DNA of 64,000 nucleotides from Thioclava arctica (GCF_040892615.1 NZ_JBFRYC010000002.1:372001-436000), one strand, 5' to 3'; numbered from the stretch's first letter, positions 8,255 to 17,602 are shown. Made by a program: numbers and translations. The notes: generated from the letters alone by a model not told the origin.

Positions 8255-9184
8255 ATGATGAAAAAGACCTGTTCGCTTTTGGGCGCACCGATTCAGACGG
8301 GCGCATCGCAGCCGGGCTGCGTGATGGGGCCTGCGGCCTTGCGCACAGCGGGACTGGCGCGCGTGCTGGCTGATCTGGACTGGACCGTCACCGATCTGGG
8401 CGATCTGGCGATTGGCCCGCAAACACCCCTGCCCCATGCCAACCCCACGATCCACGATCTGGCCGAGACCCGCGCCTGGATCACGATCCTTGCACAAACC
8501 GCGCAGGAGGCCGCGCGCACCCACGACCTGCCCGTCTTCATGGGTGGCGATCACGCGATGGCGGCAGGAACGGTCAGCGGCATTGCGGCACATGCGGCCA
8601 GCCTGAACCGCCCGCTTTTCGTGCTGTGGCTGGACGCCCATCCTGATCTGCACACGCTCGACACCACGACCAGCGGCAATCTGCACGGCACGCCGGTCGC
8701 CTATTTCACCGCCCAGCCGGGGTTTGAGGCCTATCCGCCGCTCAAACATGCCGTGGAGCCAGCCAATATTTGTATGATGGGCATCCGCTCGGTCGATCCG
8801 GCTGAGCGCGACCGCATCTCCGCGACGGGCATTGAAGTGCATGACATGCGCGCGCTCGATGAGACCGGCGTGCTGGCCCCGTTGCGTGCGTTTCTGGCGC
8901 GTGTGCGCGCCGCCAATGGGCTGCTGCATGTCAGCTTCGACGTTGATTTTCTCGATCCTGCAATCGCGCCTGCCGTGGGCACAACCGTGCCCGGCGGGGC
9001 GACCTTCCGCGAGGCGCATCTGATCATGGAGGAGCTGTGTGACAGCACCCTCGTAACCTCGCTCGATCTGGTCGAGCTGAACCCGTTTCTCGATGAGCGC
9101 GGGCGCACTGCAAAACTGATCCGCGACCTCACCGCCAGCCTGTTTGGCCGACGCGTTCTAGACCGCATGACCCGGAGCTATTGA
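8255..9184 (+). CDS. rocF: Arginase
   Basis: Hydrolyses L-arginine to ornithine and urea. The 309-residue protein has the binuclear manganese motifs of ureohydrolases: GGDHAMA (first His ligand), WLDAHPDLHT (Asp/His/Asp ligands) and SFDVDFLDP (Asp ligands). Length is normal for bacterial arginase. AGGGAG precedes the ATG; a second Met follows at once. The ornithine cyclodeaminase gene starts on the last base of its stop codon, so the two form an arginine-to-proline pathway, probably under the divergent Lrp-type regulator. Confidence 0.92.
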   Translation: MMKKTCSLLGAPIQTGASQPGCVMGPAALRTAGLARVLADLDWTVTDLGDLAIGPQTPLPHANPTIHDLAETRAWITILAQTAQEAARTHDLPVFMGGDHAMAAGTVSGIAAHAASLNRPLFVLWLDAHPDLHTLDTTTSGNLHGTPVAYFTAQPGFEAYPPLKHAVEPANICMMGIRSVDPAERDRISATGIEVHDMRALDETGVLAPLRAFLARVRAANGLLHVSFDVDFLDPAIAPAVGTTVPGGATFREAHLIMEELCDSTLVTSLDLVELNPFLDERGRTAKLIRDLTASLFGRRVLDRMTRSY

Positions 9185-10239
9185 TGACCTCGCAGGCCCC
9201 TACCCCCTCGGCGCTCGCCTTTGTGCCCTTCGTCTCTGTCGCCAACATGATGCGGCTGGTGAACTCCATCGGCCCCGAGCAGGTGATGCGCGACTTGGCC
9301 ACATATATCGAGCAGGATTTCCGCCGCTGGCCGGAATTTGACAAGACCCCGCGGGTGGCGAGCCATTCGCAAGAGGGCGTGATTGAGCTGATGCCCACGG
9401 CAGACGCCGAAAATTACGGCTTCAAATATGTCAACGGCCACCCCAAGAACGGGCGCACCGGGCATCAGACGGTGACGGCCTTTGGCGTGCTGTCCTCGGT
9501 CGCGACGGGCTATCCGCTGCTGCTGTCGGAAATGACGGTGCTGACGGCGCTGCGCACGGCGGCGACCTCGGCTTTGGTGGGGAAATACCTCGCCCCGAAA
9601 GGCGCAACCGTGATGGCGATGATCGGCAATGGCGCGCAATGCGAATTTCAGGCGCTGGCCTTTCGCGCGATCTGCGGCATCAACCGCTTGCGCCTGTATG
9701 ACATCGACCCAACGGCCACCGCGAAAGCCATGCGCAACCTCAGCGCACAGGGCTTTGACGTGACGGCCTGCACATCGGGCGCGCAGGCCGTGGAGGGCGC
9801 GCAGATCATCACCACCTGCACAGCCGACAAGCAATGCGCGACGATCCTGAGCGATAACATGGTCGGCGCGGGCGTGCATATCAACGCGATTGGCGGCGAT
9901 TGCCCCGGCAAGACTGAGCTGCATCGCGACATTCTCACCCGCTCGGATATTTTCGTGGAATACCCGCCGCAAACCCGGATCGAGGGCGAGATCCAGCAGC
10001 TTGACGCCGATCACCCCGTGACCGAGCTGTGGCAGGTGATGCGCGGCGAGGCAGAGGGGCGGCGCGATGCGCGCCAGATCACGCTATTTGACTCTGTGGG
10101 CTTCGCAATCGAGGATTTCAGCGCCCTGCGCTACATTCACGACCAGATTGCGGGCAGCGATTTTTACCAGCCGCTTGATCTGCTGGCCGATCCCGATGAC
10201 ACGCGCGATCTGTTTGGCATGCTTATCCGCGCGGCGTGA
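9184..10239 (+). CDS. ocd: Ornithine cyclodeaminase
   Basis: Converts L-ornithine to L-proline and ammonia with NAD. The 351-residue protein begins on the TGATG junction with arginase. Family segments are visible: TVLTALRTAATSAL, a nucleotide-binding GNGAQCEFQALAF, the RLYDID strand end, ITTCTADK, HINAIGGDCPGKTEL (catalytic Asp in the GGD context) and LFDSVGFAIEDFSAL. It is the longer Rhizobium/Agrobacterium-type enzyme rather than the shorter mu-crystallin type. Confidence 0.92.
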   Translation: MTSQAPTPSALAFVPFVSVANMMRLVNSIGPEQVMRDLATYIEQDFRRWPEFDKTPRVASHSQEGVIELMPTADAENYGFKYVNGHPKNGRTGHQTVTAFGVLSSVATGYPLLLSEMTVLTALRTAATSALVGKYLAPKGATVMAMIGNGAQCEFQALAFRAICGINRLRLYDIDPTATAKAMRNLSAQGFDVTACTSGAQAVEGAQIITTCTADKQCATILSDNMVGAGVHINAIGGDCPGKTELHRDILTRSDIFVEYPPQTRIEGEIQQLDADHPVTELWQVMRGEAEGRRDARQITLFDSVGFAIEDFSALRYIHDQIAGSDFYQPLDLLADPDDTRDLFGMLIRAA

Positions 10240-10305
10240 ACGCCCCTCGTGGACTTGGCGGCGCGGCAGGTCTGCCATGCCCCCTTTGGCCTGCCAAAAG
10301 CGAAG

Positions 10306-10860
10306 TCAACCGATCTTAGCCCCTCGCGAAAGCGCGGCGTCTTGCAAGCTGCGGCAAATCTCGGCGATGATCTGTTCTGGCGGCTGCGCAATATCACAGA
10401 TCAGCGCGCCTTCCTCTTCGCTGGGCGCTTCAAGGTCGGCCAACTGACTGTCAAGCAGCGTGGCTGGTATCAAATAGTCTGTCCGCTGCGCCAGACGCGC
10501 CTTGATCAAAGCGCGCGTACCGCTCAGATACACAATCGGAATCTTGCCGAGCTTACTGCGCAAGCGGTCGCGATAGGCATGTTTGAGCGCGGAGCAGGCG
10601 AAAATCACACGTTGCCGACTGAGCATACCCACCCGCAGCACCTCATAGGAAACCCGGTCAAGCCACTCCGATTGCATCGCATCATCCAGCGCCTTGCCCG
10701 ATGCGATTTGCGCTTCATTCGCAGGCAGATGATAGTCATCGGCGTCAAGAAACCGCCCGCCCAAGGCCTGCGCGACACCTTTGGCAATCGTACTTTTGCC
10801 GGTGCCACTCACGCCCATCACAAGCACTGATTCAATAGGATCTCTTGAGTTTACAGCCAT
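10306..10860 (-). CDS. gntK: Gluconate kinase (gluconokinase)
   Basis: Phosphorylates gluconate to 6-phosphogluconate using ATP. The 184-residue protein has a P-loop GVSGTGKST near the N-terminus, the DADDYH motif, CSALKHAYRDRLR and a YLSGTRALIKARL lid segment, all typical of GntK. The ATG at 10860 is preferred to an in-frame TTG 9 bases upstream. No other gluconate gene is adjacent; its stop faces ornithine cyclodeaminase. Confidence 0.9.
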   Translation of the reverse strand: MAVNSRDPIESVLVMGVSGTGKSTIAKGVAQALGGRFLDADDYHLPANEAQIASGKALDDAMQSEWLDRVSYEVLRVGMLSRQRVIFACSALKHAYRDRLRSKLGKIPIVYLSGTRALIKARLAQRTDYLIPATLLDSQLADLEAPSEEEGALICDIAQPPEQIIAEICRSLQDAALSRGAKIG

Positions 10861-11277
10861 TTCGCCCAACCAGAGTTAACGATATTTTCTGTCATTGCTT
10901 GGCTTTTTAGTCCGATCTTATCTTTAACAGGATAGGCTGATTTCCCTAATGGGAAAGAACGCAAAAGAATACGCAAAACCGAAAGCGGGGGAACAATGCG
11001 TCGCGCAATCGCCAAGCGTGCCGATTTCGCCACAACCGCAGTTGCGTGCCCGCGCCTTGCGGTGTCGCGCCTGTGCCAAGGCTCGCAAATGACGCGGGGG
11101 CCTGCCCCCAGCGACAGTTTCAACTGATGAACTCAGGGGAAATTTAGCCCCCCAGCACGGCCCAATGCGCCAGCTTCCAAAGTGCTCGCCTCAAATATCG
11201 CGTGACAGCTTTCTGCCATTGGCGTGAGGCATAATTGTGCTATCTGACAGGCATAACAACAAGATGACGGCACCAAT
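10861..11277. other. Intergenic region of 417 bases
   Basis: No confident gene. It holds a 16-bp inverted repeat (TTTCCC-TAAT-GGGAAA, 10941-10956) that could be an operator for a divergent promoter, and a 43-codon reading frame with a ribosome-site-like GGGGGA listed separately. The part next to the AbrB-type gene (11130-11277) shows nothing recognisable apart from the short stretch leading to its ATG. No tRNA or riboswitch fold was seen. Confidence 0.5.
10996..11127 (+). CDS. Possible small basic protein, 43 residues
   Basis: A short frame starting ATG 5 bases after GGGGGA and ending TGA. The product (MRRAIAKRADFATTAV at its start) is basic and has two cysteines, with no recognisable domain or membrane segment. 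The ribosome site and upstream inverted repeat are the only support. It may be a non-coding part of the leader. Confidence 0.2.
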   Translation: MRRAIAKRADFATTAVACPRLAVSRLCQGSQMTRGPAPSDSFN

Positions 11278-12351
11278 ATGCTTGCCTCTTTGCTGACCTT
11301 CCCCGCGAAATGGCCCGCACCGCTGCGCTGGGGTGTCTTGATCTTGGGCTCAAGCCTTATGGCGCTGCTGCTGGGACAGGCACATCTGTCTGCGGCGCTG
11401 CTTTTGGGACCGATGATCGTCGCGATTGCGATGGCCGGGCTGGGCTCTGGCGTGGCGATCCCGCGGGTTGTTTTCATCATCGCGCAAAGCGTGGTCGGCA
11501 TGATGATGGCCTCAAAACTGCCCCCCGAGCTGTTTCCTGAAATTGCGCGCGACTGGCCAATCTTTGCGGCGGGAATCCTGTCGACTGTGTTGGGCGCGAT
11601 CAGTCTGGGCTGGTTGCTTTCGCGCACCGGCATGCTGCCCGGTAGCACGGCGATCTGGGGATCGTCGCCCGGGGCCGCGACGGTAATGACGCTGATGTCG
11701 GAAAGCTACGGCGCCGATATGCGGCTGGTCGCGATGATGCAATATCTGCGCGTGGCGTGCTGCGCGATCGCGGCCACAGTGGTGGTGAAACTCTTTGGGA
11801 TCGCGCCGAGCCACACCGTGAGTTTAGCGCCAAACGTCGTGCCCCATAGCGCGCTGGAGATTGCCAAGACCCTGACATTGGCGATTGGCGCGGGGTTGAT
11901 CGGTTGGCGCTTGAAAGTGCCCGGTGGCGGGTTGCTGACACCGCTGATCGCGGGGGTGATCTACAATCTCGGCGGTCTGGGCGTGATCGCATTGCCCCAG
12001 CCCGTGCTGGCGCTGAGCTATGCTATCGTGGGCTGGGGGATTGGCATGCGGTTCTCTCACGAGGTGTTGCGCCATGCCGCGCGGGTGTTGCCGCTGGTGC
12101 TGGGCATGATCGTGACACTAATTGCGCTTTGCGCGGGCTTTGCCGCCCTTCTGGTTCATTTTGCCGGCATCGAGCCGGTGACCGCCTATCTGGCGACCAG
12201 CCCCGGCGGCGCCGATTCCGTGGCAATCATCGCGGCGGGCACGCAGGTGGATATCCCCTTTGTGATGGCGATGCAGATCGGGCGATTCCTGCTGGTGCTA
12301 ATCGCGGGTCCAGCAATGGCGCGCTACCTGTCACGCGGGGCACGGAGCTAA
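11278..12351 (+). CDS. AbrB family integral membrane protein
   Basis: A 357-residue membrane protein with about ten hydrophobic segments in two internally similar halves, each with the glycine-rich core typical of the AbrB/COG3180 duplication family (GSSPGAATVMTLMSESYGAD in the first half, YLATSPGGADSVAIIA in the second). Members are often misnamed ammonia monooxygenase; the E. coli member is linked to aidB regulation, but no transport substrate is established. No good ribosome site is seen before the ATG. Convergent with rpmG. Confidence 0.8.
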   Translation: MLASLLTFPAKWPAPLRWGVLILGSSLMALLLGQAHLSAALLLGPMIVAIAMAGLGSGVAIPRVVFIIAQSVVGMMMASKLPPELFPEIARDWPIFAAGILSTVLGAISLGWLLSRTGMLPGSTAIWGSSPGAATVMTLMSESYGADMRLVAMMQYLRVACCAIAATVVVKLFGIAPSHTVSLAPNVVPHSALEIAKTLTLAIGAGLIGWRLKVPGGGLLTPLIAGVIYNLGGLGVIALPQPVLALSYAIVGWGIGMRFSHEVLRHAARVLPLVLGMIVTLIALCAGFAALLVHFAGIEPVTAYLATSPGGADSVAIIAAGTQVDIPFVMAMQIGRFLLVLIAGPAMARYLSRGARS

Positions 12352-12382
12352 CATTTGCCGCCAAATCAGGCGCGCCAAAAGC

Positions 12383-12408
12383 AAAAGGCCGCGCCCAACG
12401 GCACGGCC
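12383..12408 (-). terminator. Rho-independent terminator of rpmG
   Basis: A 9-bp stem (GGCCGTGCC / GGCGCGGCC, one G-T pair) with a GTTG loop is followed on the minus strand by TTTTGCTTTT. It lies 25 bases past the rpmG stop. Confidence 0.75.
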
Positions 12409-12433
12409 CTTCAACCAATCCAAAGCGGCGATC

Positions 12434-12601
12434 TTATTTGATCTTGCCTTCTTTGTATTCAACATGCTTGCGCACGACCGGATCGTATTTGTTCACGGCC
12501 ATTTTTTCCGTCATGGTGCGGGCATTCTTCTTGGTCACATAGAAGTGCCCGGTGCCCGCCGTCGAGTTCAGACGGATCTTGATCGTCGTCGGCTTCGCCA
12601 T
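12434..12601 (-). CDS. rpmG: 50S ribosomal protein L33
   Basis: Large-subunit ribosomal protein of 55 residues. It starts MAKPTTIKIRLNSTAG and contains the L33 core FYVTKKNARTM and a YDPVVRKHVEYKE end. The form without the four zinc cysteines is the usual alphaproteobacterial type. AGGAG lies 7 bases before the ATG. It is monocistronic with its own terminator. Confidence 0.97.
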   Translation of the reverse strand: MAKPTTIKIRLNSTAGTGHFYVTKKNARTMTEKMAVNKYDPVVRKHVEYKEGKIK

Positions 12602-12795
12602 TTTAATTCTCCTAGCTCCGGGCACATCGGCGCGCCCGCGGAATCCTTGAAGCCCGCCTTTTAGCTATACCCCATGCGGAGTCAACACCAAAACCCAGGC
12701 CGCACCCCAGATTTCCCGCGCGGCTTGGCGCAGAAAATAAAATAGACGCCCGTTTTTCGACAGTCCCACGCGCTAGCGGGTGCTATGTTGGCGTC

Positions 12796-13857
12796 ATGCT
12801 ATTTGATTTGCCAGATCACGCCACCCTGTATCGCGCCCTGCTAGAGCGCGACTCGCGTTATGACGGGCAGGCCTTTGTCTGTGTAGCCACCACAGGCATT
12901 TTTTGCCGCCTGACCTGCCCTGCGCGCAAACCGCTGGCTCAAAACTGCACCTTTCACGACTCGATCGGGGCCTGCCTTGAGGCCGGGTTTCGTCCTTGTA
13001 AACGCTGCCATCCGATGCAAGCTGCCGCCAAGGCCGAGCCAGTCATCGCCACACTTCTTGACGCACTCGAGGCCGATCCAGCGCGGCGCTGGCGGGAAGG
13101 CGATCTCGCGCAGATGGGATATGATCTGTCCACCGTGCGGCGGGCTTTCAGGCGTCATTTCGGGATGACTTTTCTGGACATGGCCCGGCTGCGTCGCTTG
13201 CGCGAGGGGTTTGAGACGCTGGCCGAGGGCGGCAAGGTGATCACCGCGCAGCATCAGGCCAGCTTTGATTCGCCCAGCGCCTTTCGTGCGGCCTTTGCCC
13301 GACTGATGGGATGCGCGCCGGGGGCCTTTCGGGCAGATGCCGCGCTGCGCGCCAGCTGGATCGCCACGCCCTTGGGCGACATGATCGCGCTGAGCAGCGC
13401 GACCCATCTGCATCTTTTGGAATTTCTCGACCGCAAGGCGCTGCCCGCGGAGTTGAAAAAGCTGCGCGAAACCACGCCCGGCGGAATCGGAATCGGGCGG
13501 TTTGCCCCCACGGATCAGGCCGAGGCGGAACTGACCGAATATTTCGCGGGCCGCAGCGCGCAGTTCGCCACGCCGCTGGCCCAACACGGATCAGAGTTCT
13601 CCCGCGCCGTCTGGGCCGCGTTGCGCACCATTCCCGCAGGACAAACCCGCAGCTACGCCCAGATCGCCCAAGCCATCAATCGCCCCAGTGCGACCCGTGC
13701 CGTCGCGCGTGCCAACGGGGCCAATCAGATCGCGCTGATGGTGCCCTGCCATCGGGTGATCGGCGCGGATGGGTCGCTGACGGGCTATGGTGGCGGGCTG
13801 TGGCGCAAGCAACGCCTGATCGAGATCGAGCGCGGCTTCAAGTCTGCCACCCCCTGA
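12796..13857 (+). CDS. ada: Bifunctional Ada: DNA alkylation-repair protein and regulator
   Basis: Removes methyl groups from O6-methylguanine and phosphotriesters and activates the adaptive response. Domains in order: Ada zinc domain with C37, C41, C68 and C71 (C37 would be the phosphotriester acceptor); AraC-type HTH (about 85-180); methyltransferase domain with PCHRV, whose Cys318 is the O6-methylguanine acceptor. The length of 353 matches E. coli Ada (354). No ribosome-binding site precedes the ATG, so translation may be leaderless or weak, fitting a protein that is scarce before damage. Confidence 0.95.
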   Translation: MLFDLPDHATLYRALLERDSRYDGQAFVCVATTGIFCRLTCPARKPLAQNCTFHDSIGACLEAGFRPCKRCHPMQAAAKAEPVIATLLDALEADPARRWREGDLAQMGYDLSTVRRAFRRHFGMTFLDMARLRRLREGFETLAEGGKVITAQHQASFDSPSAFRAAFARLMGCAPGAFRADAALRASWIATPLGDMIALSSATHLHLLEFLDRKALPAELKKLRETTPGGIGIGRFAPTDQAEAELTEYFAGRSAQFATPLAQHGSEFSRAVWAALRTIPAGQTRSYAQIAQAINRPSATRAVARANGANQIALMVPCHRVIGADGSLTGYGGGLWRKQRLIEIERGFKSATP

Positions 13858-13917
13858 AATGCAAGATGCGGACCACGGCGCTTGGCCCCGACCCGCATCC
13901 CAATGTCCAAGCCCAGA

Positions 13918-14628
13918 TCAGACCAGCGGCTTGCCCATCGTCTGATGGATTATCGCCACTTTCTCTGTCTGCAAGCCAAGCGCTGCCGCCAGATTCGCAA
14001 GATATTGCTTTTCGGCCTCGGTATCGACGGTAATCGCCATCAGCGCGGCGGAATAGACCTGCGCTTTCATGCTTTCAGCCGTGTCACGGGCGAGGCCCGT
14101 CACGTCGATCTCGGCGTCGAGTTCGGATTTCACGAAGGCGATTTCCTCATCGGAGGCATCCGAAAGGTGATCAAGAATGGTCGTGCGTTCCTGATCGTCG
14201 ATAGACCCGTCGGCCTTGGCCGCCTGAATCATCGCGCGGATCATCAGTTTCGCCTGATCCTCCATCGCGGGTTCTGCCGCCGTGCCGCCCGTAACCGCGC
14301 TAAGCATGCCGCCCAGACCGCCTGCGCCCGTCTTGGCCGCACTTGTCAGCGCGCCCATCAACGACCCAAGCCCCGCCTCAGCCGCTCCCGTCGCCGAGGC
14401 TGCCTGATCACCAAATTTGGCGAACATATCGCGCACGCTGTCCTTGCCGCCGGGGACGCCCATCTTTTCCGCCATATCGCCGATCTGATCGGCTACGCCG
14501 CCGGGTTGACCGGCACTTCCGAGGGCGTCTTTCATGCCCTGCATGCCACCCATTTTCGAAAACTTCTGCGCCCCTTTGGCAGCAGCAAACCCCACCGCCA
14601 AAGTTGCCAATGTCTTGACGAAGCTCAT
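13918..14628 (-). CDS. DUF533/TerB-like tellurite-resistance family protein
   Basis: A 236-residue protein. The N-terminal 110 residues are glycine/alanine-rich with a short hydrophobic start (TLATLAVGFAAAKG). The C-terminal part (about 125-236) is an all-helical TerB-like domain with the metal-site-type stretch AAKADGSIDDQERTTIL and MAITVDTEAEKQYL. This arrangement matches DUF533 proteins such as YebE. Start is supported by GGGAGG. The function is unknown; TerB domains are linked to metal sensing or envelope stress. Confidence 0.75.
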   Translation of the reverse strand: MSFVKTLATLAVGFAAAKGAQKFSKMGGMQGMKDALGSAGQPGGVADQIGDMAEKMGVPGGKDSVRDMFAKFGDQAASATGAAEAGLGSLMGALTSAAKTGAGGLGGMLSAVTGGTAAEPAMEDQAKLMIRAMIQAAKADGSIDDQERTTILDHLSDASDEEIAFVKSELDAEIDVTGLARDTAESMKAQVYSAALMAITVDTEAEKQYLANLAAALGLQTEKVAIIHQTMGKPLV

Positions 14629-14708
14629 GTCAGCCTCCCGAGTTGAGTTAAATCCACGCCAGTCTTGCGCGTGATCCCCCGGAAGGCCAGCAAAAACGCT
14701 ATGTCAGG

Positions 14709-15092
14709 TCAAAGCGCCGCGATGACGTCCTTGAGCATTGCGCGCACCTTGGTTGCGACTTCGGCTAGCCCGTCACTTTTCACCGCCTGCATCGAGACCA
14801 CCGGATCGACGGCTGACACCTCGACCCCACCTTCGACTTCGCGCAGGATCACGTTGCAGGGCAACATCGCGCCAATTTTGGGCTCGTGCTGGATCGCGGT
14901 AAAGGCCAGTTTCGGATTGCACGCACCAAGGATCTTGTAGCGCGGCATGTCTTCATCCAGCTTGGCCTTCATCGTGGCCGAAACATTGATCTCCGTCAGC
15001 ACGCCAAACCCCGCCGCGCCCAAAGCCGCGCGCACCTGCGCCTCAACGGCGTCAAAATCTCCGTCCAATGTCTTGTCGATCGTATAAGTCAT
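14709..15092 (-). CDS. DUF302 domain protein
   Basis: A 127-residue single-domain protein. It shows the DUF302 pattern: an early VRAALGAAGFGVLTEI helix-strand, YKILGACNPKLAF with its conserved Cys, and PKIGAMLPCNVIL with a second conserved Cys. AGGAGG lies 7 bases before the start. No signal peptide, so probably cytoplasmic. The biochemical role of DUF302 is not established; some members are linked to sulfur or redox metabolism. Confidence 0.85.
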   Translation of the reverse strand: MTYTIDKTLDGDFDAVEAQVRAALGAAGFGVLTEINVSATMKAKLDEDMPRYKILGACNPKLAFTAIQHEPKIGAMLPCNVILREVEGGVEVSAVDPVVSMQAVKSDGLAEVATKVRAMLKDVIAAL

Positions 15093-15256
15093 CTTCGCTC
15101 CTCCTGAAGGTCGTATAAGTCTACCTTTTAAGCTTGGGGTCTGGCGCGAAAAAGAAAGGTCCACTCGCGCAGAGGTGCGATTGCAATTTCGCACAGTGCG
15201 GCGCCACTGCGGCCAAGACCCCGAGGGACCCCCGTCCCTCAAAGCCATGAAAATTT

Positions 15257-15681
15257 GCGCGGATGGCCTGTAAGCCGGATTCTGTCCAAGGGTTGCCCCT
15301 CTGGATGACCATTCCTCTCGCCCTGTCGTTGCCAACAGGGTCCAGCCGCCAACCCGGATCGCTCGGGGCGAAGTTCCCCTGCCGTCACCCGTTGCCGGGG
15401 CGGCGCACGATCCCTATTCGGCGTTGCTCCCGGTGGGGCTTGCCATGCCAGGACTGTTACCAGCCCCGCGGTGGGCTCTTACCCCACCGTTTCACCCTTA
15501 CCCACAAGATCCGCCGAGGCGAACCGATTGGGCGGTATCTTTTCTGTGGCGCTTTCCGTCGGGTTGCCCCGCCCGGGCGTTACCCGGCACCGTCACTTCA
15601 TGGAGTCCGGACTTTCCTCGAGCACCCAGCTGTCCGCAGAAACGGAGCTATGGGCACTCGCGGTCATCCGGCCATCCGCGC
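15257..15681 (-). ncRNA. rnpB: RNase P RNA (type A)
   Basis: Catalytic RNA that matures tRNA 5' ends. On the minus strand it has the conserved core GAGGAAAGTCCGGACTCC near the 5' side, the GGGTAAGGGTGAAA segment, and the 3' ACAGAATCCGGCTTACAG block. The ends were set by a perfect 12-bp P1 helix (GCGCGGATGGCC with GGCCATCCGCGC), giving about 425 nt. A promoter with correct spacing lies directly upstream. Confidence 0.96.
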
Positions 15682-15688
15682 ATCGTTG

Positions 15689-15717
15689 CAGATAGGCAAT
15701 CACATGCGGCGGGTCAA
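15689..15717 (-). promoter_or_regulatory. rnpB promoter
   Basis: On the minus strand, -35 TTGACC (15717-15712) and -10 TATCTG (15694-15689) are separated by 17 bases. The first P1 base of rnpB lies 8 bases after the -10 element. It sits between the MFS gene stop and rnpB. Confidence 0.8.
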
Positions 15718-15721
15718 TCGC

Positions 15722-16924
15722 CTAGGCGCGCGCGGCCCGCGTTTCACGTGCCAACAGGACCAGCGTGATCAGGCACAACAGCGCAACCACGGCGGCAAAG
15801 CCGATCGCGCTGGCGTAAAGCCCAAAGACCGCGCTGGCCATGCCAACCCCGACCACCGGCAGTGACAGCGCAACATAGGACACCGTGAAAAAGGTCGAGG
15901 TGACGGCAGCGCGTTCGTCAACGGGCGCGGCTTGCGCGACCCGGCCCAGCCCGGCACGCAGCACCAACCCGTTCCCCACACCCGCAATCATCGCCCCAAC
16001 GAAAATCACCGATAGTTGCGCCAACCCAAGCCCGGCGCCCAAGACCAACACCCCCGTCAACAGCAGACCGACCCCGATGGGCAAGCGACGATGCGCCGGA
16101 AAGAGCGGCAACAACATCTGTCCCAGCACCGCCATCAGCAGAAAAGAGGCCACATCCAACCCGACCAGAATCGCGCTGTGACGCCCCAAAACCTCGCCTA
16201 GAAACGCGGGCGACACGGCCGTGAAGAACCCAGCCACCATGAAACCGGCAAAGGCCGCCGTGGCTGCGGGCACAAAGACCGGACGGACCTCGGGCGGCAC
16301 TTCGAGACGCTGCATCTGCAGCCGTGGATGCGCGGGTTTGTTGACGGTTTCCGGCGCGATCAAGATCAGCACGGCACCGATCACGGCCAGTCCCAGATGG
16401 CTAAGGTAGGGCGTAACCAGCGGGTCAGACACGTCTTGCAAGATAAGCGCCGCAAATAGCGGCCCCAGCCCCAACCCGCCCAGATTGGCCGCAACGGCCA
16501 CCAGCGGGCCATGCGCGCGCCAGCGCTCTGGCATCAGCTCGATCACCGACACCGTCGCAGCACCCGTGTAAATCCCCGCAGACATCCCCGAGATCAACCG
16601 CCCCAGCAACAGCCAACTCAGCCCGTCGGCCTGCGCCAAGATCACGTCGCTCAGCGCCGCACAGCCCAGCCCTGCCAGCAGCATCGGCCGTCGCCCGATC
16701 TGATCCGACCAGCGCCCCATGCCCAAAAGCGCCCCGATCACCCCCACCGCATAGACTGCAAAAATCACCGTGATCAGCGGCTCGGAAAACCCAAAACCCT
16801 GCCGATAGAGCGGATAAAGCGGGGTTGGCACCGTGGTGCCCAGCATCACCACGAAAAATGCGAATACCGTGCCCGGCAGGCCCAAAACATGGCGTAATCT
16901 GGAAGCGGCGTGAAACGACGTCAT
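15722..16924 (-). CDS. MFS transporter
   Basis: Major facilitator permease of 400 residues with about twelve membrane segments. The conserved loop 2-3 motif reads GRWSDQIGRRPML. No arm or fusion domain is present. The start at 16924 (MTSFHAASRL) follows GGAGA; an upstream in-frame Met adds twelve residues without membrane character. It lies just upstream of rnpB on the same strand, but rnpB has its own promoter. Substrate unknown; drug-export types are the nearest in appearance. Confidence 0.85.
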   Translation of the reverse strand: MTSFHAASRLRHVLGLPGTVFAFFVVMLGTTVPTPLYPLYRQGFGFSEPLITVIFAVYAVGVIGALLGMGRWSDQIGRRPMLLAGLGCAALSDVILAQADGLSWLLLGRLISGMSAGIYTGAATVSVIELMPERWRAHGPLVAVAANLGGLGLGPLFAALILQDVSDPLVTPYLSHLGLAVIGAVLILIAPETVNKPAHPRLQMQRLEVPPEVRPVFVPAATAAFAGFMVAGFFTAVSPAFLGEVLGRHSAILVGLDVASFLLMAVLGQMLLPLFPAHRRLPIGVGLLLTGVLVLGAGLGLAQLSVIFVGAMIAGVGNGLVLRAGLGRVAQAAPVDERAAVTSTFFTVSYVALSLPVVGVGMASAVFGLYASAIGFAAVVALLCLITLVLLARETRAARA

Positions 16925-17108
16925 ACGAAAGGGTCTCCGGGCAGTTGGGCAATCGGGCAAGCGCGACGCGCGCCGTCACGAGCGCTCCACTTGGCGCGGC
17001 GAAGCGGCGCGGCCATTCACGAATGAGTGAGCGCCCTGCGCGGTTTTTGTTGCAATTCGCAAGCGCTTTGCCAAGGCTGTAGGTTCAGAATGTGAAAGGG
17101 AGAGTCAC

Positions 17109-17543
17109 ATGATTAAGGGAGGAACCCGCCTCGGGCTTGCGCTCGCGGCGACACTATGGGCCTTGCCGGTCTTTGCCGAGCAAAAGGTCGCCATTCAGGT
17201 CGATGAAGCCGACCCGAAAGTGATGAATATCGCGCTCAATAACGCCGCGAATATCATCAAATATTATGAGGAGAAGGGTGAGAAGATAAGCGTCGAGATC
17301 GTCACCTATGGCCCCGGCCTGAACATGCTGCGCTCGGACACGTCGCCGGTGAAGGCGCGCATCGAGGAAATGGCGATGACCGATCAGCCGATCCATTTCC
17401 GCGCCTGCGCCAACACGATTGCGGGAATGACGCGAAAACTGGGCAAGGCGCCGCCGCTGGTAGACGAGGCCGAAGTCGTGCCCTCGGGCGCGGTCTATCT
17501 GATGGAGCTTCAAGGTCAGGGCTACGCGTATTTGCGCCCCTGA
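17109..17543 (+). CDS. Secreted DsrE-family protein
   Basis: A 144-residue protein with a signal peptide (ends VFAEQK) followed by a DsrE/DsrF-like domain. The family pattern is visible in the NIALNNAANIIKYY helix, the VEIVTYGPGLNML strand and FRACANTI, which holds the single conserved Cys. DsrE-like proteins bind or relay sulfur species; this exported version probably works in the periplasm. GGGAGAG precedes the start and a strong terminator follows, so it is a single-gene unit. Confidence 0.85.
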   Translation: MIKGGTRLGLALAATLWALPVFAEQKVAIQVDEADPKVMNIALNNAANIIKYYEEKGEKISVEIVTYGPGLNMLRSDTSPVKARIEEMAMTDQPIHFRACANTIAGMTRKLGKAPPLVDEAEVVPSGAVYLMELQGQGYAYLRP

Positions 17544-17570
17544 GCGACCAAGCGCGAAAATACAAAAGAG

Positions 17571-17602
17571 AGGGGCGCGCGCGCAGTCTGCGCCCCTTTT
17601 TG
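17571..17602 (+). terminator. Terminator of the DsrE-family gene
   Basis: An 8-bp perfect stem (AGGGGCGC / GCGCCCCT) followed directly by TTTTT, 27 bases past the stop. Confidence 0.85.
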
